DNA from: Nitrospirota bacterium
GTDB taxonomy: Bacteria; Nitrospirota; JACRHJ01
Direction of reading: 5' to 3'
Assembly: GCA_027328825.1 (NCBI GenBank)
Contig: DAHWTK010000029.1
Coordinates: 1 to 16,415 of the forward strand
Length of the DNA stretch: 16,415 nucleotides
The notes below the pieces were generated by a model. The model searched no databases, had not been told where the DNA came from, and saw only the letters and a program-made list of their open reading frames with translations. Made by a program: the position numbers and the translations under genes. This document shows positions 13,401 to 16,415 of the stretch, piece by piece (position 1 is the first letter of the stretch; every line of letters begins with the position of its first letter).

Positions 13401-13531
13401 GGCCTTATTTTAAGATATACGTCGCCTGTTTCACAATACAAAAATGGCTGGCAAACCCCAGGAGGGTATGCGTAAAGGACGGTGAAAAGAGGTATTTTTG
13501 ATTGATGGACGGCTATTTCAGAAAATATGGC
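13401..13531. other. Intergenic region between the helical-repeat gene and tRNA-Glu promoter
   Basis: I see no supported gene in these 131 bases. They must hold the promoter of the minus-strand helical-repeat gene; only a weak candidate (TTGTAT/TATATC, minus strand) is visible. A 13-codon reading frame at 13444 has no ribosome site. A small inverted repeat (ACCC/GGGT near 13456-13470) is too short to interpret. Confidence 0.5.
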
Positions 13532-13561
13532 TTGACAGGAAGTCTTATCTTTCAGTATAGT
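13532..13561 (+). promoter_or_regulatory. Promoter of tRNA-Glu
   Basis: A perfect TTGACA (13532-13537) and TATAGT (13556-13561, 5 of 6 matches) are 18 nt apart. The predicted start is near 13568, about 13 nt before the mature tRNA, as expected for a tRNA gene with a short 5' leader. Confidence 0.7.
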
Positions 13562-13580
13562 TACGGGCACGCCAAAATCC

Positions 13581-13658
13581 GTCCCCCTCGTCTAGCCAGG
13601 CCCAGGACACCGCCCTTTCACGGCGGCGACGGGGGTTCAAATCCCCCGGGGGACGCCA
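13581..13658 (+). tRNA. tRNA-Glu (anticodon UUC), CCA encoded
   Basis: The cloverleaf can be drawn by hand. Acceptor stem GTCCCCC (13581-13587) pairs with GGGGGAC (13648-13654), and the D stem starts at 13590. Anticodon stem CCGCC (13610-13614) pairs with GGCGG (13622-13626) around the loop CTTTCAC, with TTC at 13617-13619. The T arm is GGGGG, loop TTCAAAT, CCCCC (13631-13647). The discriminator base G (13655) is followed by an encoded CCA (13656-13658). Anticodon UUC reads GAA and GAG. Confidence 0.96.
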
Positions 13659-13863
13659 ATTAAATCAAACACTTACAAGTTTCAAAACTCAGGGCAAATC
13701 AAATTGTGCCCCTTTTGTGCCCCCCTACCCAAGCACGGCCACCTCAATATGGGTTTTCCTTTTTCGAAGGAAGCATGGGTTGCCTCCCGATTATGGAATG
13801 GTTTAGCTTCTCAAGTTAAATAAAAAGCTTGAAAAAAACCGGCGCTGTATTTATCCTGATTGA
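13659..13863. other. Non-coding region downstream of tRNA-Glu with a direct repeat
   Basis: There is no supported gene in these 205 bases, which are more AT-rich than the flanking genes. TTGTGCCCC occurs at 13704-13712 and again at 13715-13723, an 11-bp period. Repeats of this kind just after a tRNA 3' end can be integrase arm sites or the decayed end of an integrase gene, but no integrase frame is intact here. The right part (13829-13857) may hold the iorA promoter. No clear terminator hairpin follows the tRNA. Confidence 0.5.
13829..13857 (+). promoter_or_regulatory. Candidate promoter of iorAB, very close to the start codon
   Basis: TTGAAA (13829-13834, 5 of 6 matches) and TATCCT (13852-13857, 4 of 6) are 17 nt apart. 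A start 7 nt after the -10 box would fall on or next to the GTG at 13864. No Shine-Dalgarno sequence is visible before that GTG, which would agree with a leaderless message. This is weak evidence read by eye. Confidence 0.35.
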
Positions 13864-15627
13864 GTGAAAAAAGAGATACTTTCAGGCAACGAGGCCATCG
13901 CGCGGGGGTTCGCGGACGCGGGCGGGAGGTTCGCCGCGTCGTATCCCGGAACGCCGGGCACCGAGGTGCTTGAGGAGCTTTGCCGGCTTCAGGGAATTCA
14001 TGCGGAGTGGTCCATAAACGAGAAGGCGGCGCTGGAAGCCGCTCTCGGCGGCTCGCTTTCCGGGGTTCGCTCGATGGCGTCCATGAAGCATGTCGGGGTG
14101 AACGCCGCGGCTGACCCGCTTATGACGGCCTCATATACCGGCGTAAACGCGGGCCTTGTCCTTATGGCGGCGGACGATCCCGGCATGTTCAGTTCCCAGA
14201 ACGAGCAGGACACCCGCCACTTCGCGCGCATGGCGAAGATACCGTGTCTTGAACCCTCCGACTCACAGGAAGCGCTGGACTTCACAGGACTCGCGCTTGA
14301 GCTTTCCGAGCAGTTCGACACGCCCGTAATCCTCAGAACAACCACGAGAATCTCCCATTCGAGGAGCGTAGTCGAAGTATCTAAAGCCGCCGCCGTAAGG
14401 CCCCGGGCATTTAAGAAGAACATCCGGAAATATGTTATGCTCCCGGCATATGCGAGGGAGCGGCACAAAGCGATTGAAAAACGCCTGCTGAAGCTTAAGC
14501 GGTGGGCGGAGAAAGCTTCCATAAATCAAATCATCCGCGGGGACGGCGGTCTGAAGCAGGTCGACCGGCTTGGCATTATCGCCTCCGGCATTTCGTTCCA
14601 GTATGTGCGCGAGGCGTTTCCGGAGGCCTCGATACTCAAGCTCGGCATGACGTGGCCGCTCCCGGAACAAATGATAAGAGAGTTCGCGGATAGCGTAAGG
14701 AAGTTGGCGGTCGTCGAGGAGCTCGACCCTTTCATCGAGGACGCGGTGCGCGCAATGGGAGTGCGGGTTGATTTCGGCAAAAACGTCCTGCCTCTGACGG
14801 GCGAGCTTACCCCCGGCATAGTCTTCGGGGGTATTTCCGGACGGCGCGAAAACAAATCAAAAACCCCTATCGCGGGCATTCCCGAGAGGCCTCCAAACCT
14901 GTGCGCGGGATGTTCCCACAGGGGCCTTTTCGTCGTGCTGTCTAAGATGAAAACCTTTGTTTCCGGGGACATAGGCTGCTATACGCTTGGGGCGCTGGAA
15001 CCTTTTTCCGCCATCCATTCCGTCCTGTGCATGGGAGCTTCCGTTACTATGGCGCATGGCATCTCCACAGGGCTTAAGCTGCGGGGAATAAAGCAGAAAC
15101 CTGTCGCCGTGATTGGGGATTCCACCTTCCTGCACTCCGGGATTACCGGGCTGATTAATCTCGCGTATAATGGCGGGGATGCCATAGTCGTCATTATGAA
15201 CAACGACACGACCGGCATGACCGGCGGACAGGAGCATCCCGGCACGGGCCGGAATGCGAGGAAAGAGCAGGCGCCGAGGGTCGATATAATGGGCTTGTGC
15301 AGAGCCTGCGGGCTGCGTGCAAGAGAAATCGACGCATACGACATCAGGAGCCTGGAGGCTTTATTCCGTGAGGAAATGGCGGCCAGCGGGCCTGTCGTTT
15401 TCGTATCGAATCAGCCGTGCGCCCTGCGCTACAGGCTGGCAAAAAAGCCGCTTGAAATCGATGCGGAGAAATGCACCGGCTGCCTTAAGTGCCTGAAAGC
15501 CGGGTGCATAGGTCTTAAGGTCGAATCGAAAACTGGCCGGAGATACGTCTCGGTCGATAAGCTTATATGCAGCGGCTGCGGCATTTGCGCACGGTTGTGC
15601 AAGGCCGATGCATTTGTGGAGGCTTAA
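13864..15627 (+). CDS. iorA: Indolepyruvate:ferredoxin oxidoreductase, alpha subunit
   Basis: Large subunit (587 aa) of a thiamine-diphosphate, iron-sulfur enzyme. It oxidatively decarboxylates aryl pyruvates to aryl-acetyl-CoA with ferredoxin as acceptor, or works in reverse in some anaerobes. The N-terminal pyrimidine-binding domain begins LSGNEAIARGFADAG and has SYPGTPGTEV. The TPP domain shows CAGCSHRG (about 346-353), SGDIGCYTLG (about 367), IGDSTFLHSG (about 418) and MNNDTTGMTGGQEHPGTG (about 444-461). The C-terminus holds two 4Fe-4S motifs, CTGCLKCLKAGC (CX2CX2CX4C) and CSGCGICARLC (CX2CX2CX3C). Length and order match the family. The start is GTG with no clear ribosome site; no better start exists, since the N-terminus is the conserved one. 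It is followed closely by iorB. Confidence 0.95.
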   Translation: MKKEILSGNEAIARGFADAGGRFAASYPGTPGTEVLEELCRLQGIHAEWSINEKAALEAALGGSLSGVRSMASMKHVGVNAAADPLMTASYTGVNAGLVLMAADDPGMFSSQNEQDTRHFARMAKIPCLEPSDSQEALDFTGLALELSEQFDTPVILRTTTRISHSRSVVEVSKAAAVRPRAFKKNIRKYVMLPAYARERHKAIEKRLLKLKRWAEKASINQIIRGDGGLKQVDRLGIIASGISFQYVREAFPEASILKLGMTWPLPEQMIREFADSVRKLAVVEELDPFIEDAVRAMGVRVDFGKNVLPLTGELTPGIVFGGISGRRENKSKTPIAGIPERPPNLCAGCSHRGLFVVLSKMKTFVSGDIGCYTLGALEPFSAIHSVLCMGASVTMAHGISTGLKLRGIKQKPVAVIGDSTFLHSGITGLINLAYNGGDAIVVIMNNDTTGMTGGQEHPGTGRNARKEQAPRVDIMGLCRACGLRAREIDAYDIRSLEALFREEMAASGPVVFVSNQPCALRYRLAKKPLEIDAEKCTGCLKCLKAGCIGLKVESKTGRRYVSVDKLICSGCGICARLCKADAFVEA

Positions 15628-15630
15628 GGC

Positions 15631-16209
15631 GTGACTGGTGCGGATATAGTCGTTGCAGGCGTCGGGGGCCAGGGCATACTGCTTGCCGGGAGAGTTATAG
15701 CGGAAGCGGCGCTTGCCTATGGTTTCGACGTGAAGCAGAGCGAGGTGCATGGCATGGCGCAGCGCGGCGGGAGCGTGGTATCGCACGTCCGCTTTGGCGA
15801 AAAGGTGTTTTCGCCGGTTATAGAGCCGGGATGTTGCGACCTACTGATAGGCTTCGAGCCGGTGGAGGCGATCAGGAATATCCACTTCCTTAAAAAGGGC
15901 GGAAAGCTTGTCTGCAATACGCGGAAAATAAGCTCCCTGGCGGCCCTTCCCGCATCGGAAGAAAGCCCCCTGGACGCGGAAAAGATACTGTATTCGCGCC
16001 TGCCGGACGCGCTATTGATTGACGGCGCTTCCCTTGCCGCCGAGGCGGGCGACCCGCGCGCCCTCAATTTTGTTCTGCTGGGAGCGGTGGCCGTATTCCT
16101 CCCGATTCCCTGTTCGCGGCTTGAGGCGGTAATAAAAAAATCCTTCTCAGGAAAGACGCTCGAAATTAACCTGAAAGCGCTAAAAATGGGGCGGAACTTC
16201 AAAAAATAA
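15631..16209 (+). CDS. iorB: Indolepyruvate:ferredoxin oxidoreductase, beta subunit
   Basis: Gamma-type subunit of 192 aa of the 2-oxoacid:ferredoxin oxidoreductase family, partner of IorA. Family features: a glycine-rich opening DIVVAGVGGQGILLAGRVI, then DVKQSEVHGMAQRGGSVVSHVRFG (about 34-57), FSPVIEPGCCDLLIGFEPVEA and a final helical part LEAVIKKSFSGK. Length is normal for IorB. The start is GTG at 15631, three bases after the iorA stop, with GGAGG (15618-15622) as ribosome site inside the end of iorA, which suggests coupling. A hairpin follows directly after the stop. Together with IorA it suggests amino-acid fermentation or synthesis of aromatic amino acids from aryl acids; the direction cannot be read from sequence. 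Confidence 0.94.
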   Translation: MTGADIVVAGVGGQGILLAGRVIAEAALAYGFDVKQSEVHGMAQRGGSVVSHVRFGEKVFSPVIEPGCCDLLIGFEPVEAIRNIHFLKKGGKLVCNTRKISSLAALPASEESPLDAEKILYSRLPDALLIDGASLAAEAGDPRALNFVLLGAVAVFLPIPCSRLEAVIKKSFSGKTLEINLKALKMGRNFKK

Positions 16210-16232
16210 AGGCCGCCAGAACGGGGCGGCCT
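16210..16232 (-). terminator. Intrinsic terminator between iorB and a convergent gene (probably bidirectional)
   Basis: AGGCCGCC (16210-16217) and GGCGGCCT (16225-16232) form an 8-bp GC-rich stem with a 7-nt loop. On the minus strand it is followed at once by a T-rich run (TTTATTTTTT, inside the end of iorB), a strong terminator. On the plus strand only CCGCTTTTC follows, which is weaker but may also stop iorAB transcripts. The better minus-strand orientation argues for a gene entering from the right edge. Confidence 0.75.
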
Positions 16233-16255
16233 CCGCTTTTCTTACTGATGATACT

Positions 16256-16415
16256 TTAGCCTTTTGACCGGACCGTACGTCTCGACTGCGGCTGTCTATT
16301 CCCGCTCCGCCTCGCATTTTCTGTCGCGTATCCGCGTGAAGGCGCTCGTCTTGGCGCGCGAGCGGTAAATACCCTGCCAATTTCCGGCACCGTATATTCC
16401 AGTCCCTGTAGGGCG
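16256..16415 (-). CDS. C-terminal end of a convergent gene with an Arg-rich tail (partial, unknown)
   Basis: The minus-strand frame open from the right edge to a TAA at 16258-16256 encodes 52 residues. It starts ALQGLEYTVPEIGRVFTAR and continues into a basic, Ser/Arg/Gln-rich tail ending RRTVRSKG. It would end 24 bp before a hairpin that is a good terminator on this strand, the main reason to believe that a gene ends here. Basic disordered tails are common in RNA-binding proteins and helicases, but I do not recognise a family. A second minus-strand frame, ending at 16296 (39 aa), cannot be excluded. The third frame runs through the terminator into iorB and is not credible. Confidence 0.4.
   Translation of the reverse strand, partial: ALQGLEYTVPEIGRVFTARAPRRAPSRGYATENARRSGNRQPQSRRTVRSKG

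Noticed and set aside
13444..13485. Short open frame of 13 codons beginning ATGGCTGGC.
   Set aside because: There is no ribosome site, no promoter placed for it and no recognisable peptide.
13444..13500. Resemblance to a c-di-GMP (GEMM) riboswitch: GGCAAACC followed by GCGTAAAGG.
   Set aside because: The conserved ACGCAAAGCC segment is not matched and the second stem and tetraloop-receptor parts are missing. The nearest downstream gene is a tRNA, not a regulated coding gene.
13569..13575. ACGCCAA before the tRNA, similar to the ACGCCAA at the tRNA 3' end, as a possible second attachment site or tRNA remnant.
   Set aside because: Only 7 bases match, too short to separate from chance.
1..16415. 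CRISPR arrays, insertion sequences, transposases or phage genes.
   Set aside because: I found no regularly spaced repeats, terminal inverted repeats or related protein motifs in any frame.

Overview
The window is a gene-dense stretch (about 20 protein genes and one tRNA) of moderate GC content from a Gram-negative, probably anaerobic bacterium. A seven-heme c-type cytochrome, a murein transglycosylase lipoprotein, a CcdA-type thiol transporter, periplasmic thioredoxins and an oxygen-sensitive indolepyruvate:ferredoxin oxidoreductase all fit such a cell. The chemoreceptor tip variant and the HAMP/cytochrome pairing recall Deltaproteobacteria (Desulfobacterota) or Nitrospirota. That placement is inference from protein style only, because no rRNA or other phylogenetic marker is present.

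Layout. (1) 1-2027, minus strand: trpE followed by trpG, with trpG cut by the window edge; this is the first step of tryptophan synthesis. (2) 2149-4220, plus: a three-gene set in which two HAMP membrane proteins without output domains flank a heptaheme cytochrome. (3) 4242-5167, minus: a MOSC protein and a MogA-type protein for molybdenum cofactor, joined by an ATGA overlap and driven by a near-perfect promoter. (4) 5265-9231, minus: mtnA, a chemoreceptor and mltA, all overlapping by 4 nt. (5) 9412-12578, plus: six tightly spaced genes encoding a Met/Cys-rich CpxP/Spy-like protein, a YHS protein, two related thioredoxins, CcdA and a CopZ-like HMA protein. I read this as a periplasmic metal-handling and thiol-reduction operon, and it is the most interesting part of the window. 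(6) 12582-13400, minus: a helical-repeat protein of unknown role. (7) 13532-13658: tRNA-Glu(UUC) with its promoter, followed by a non-coding stretch with a direct repeat that may be left from an integration event. (8) 13864-16209, plus: iorA and iorB. (9) A hairpin terminator at 16210-16232, then the probable C-terminal end of a convergent gene that enters from the right edge.

How the parts work together. IorAB (aryl-pyruvate metabolism), TrpEG (tryptophan synthesis) and MtnA (methionine salvage) are central metabolism. The molybdenum cofactor pair would serve molybdoenzymes encoded elsewhere. In the metal operon, CcdA would carry electrons from cytoplasmic thioredoxin across the membrane to the two exported thioredoxins. 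Those could keep the cysteines of the Met/Cys-rich and YHS proteins reduced, while the HMA protein handles metal in the cytoplasm. The individual families are known, but this combined role is inferred. Five genes appear to use GTG or TTG starts (3615, 5167, 6491, 13864, 15631).
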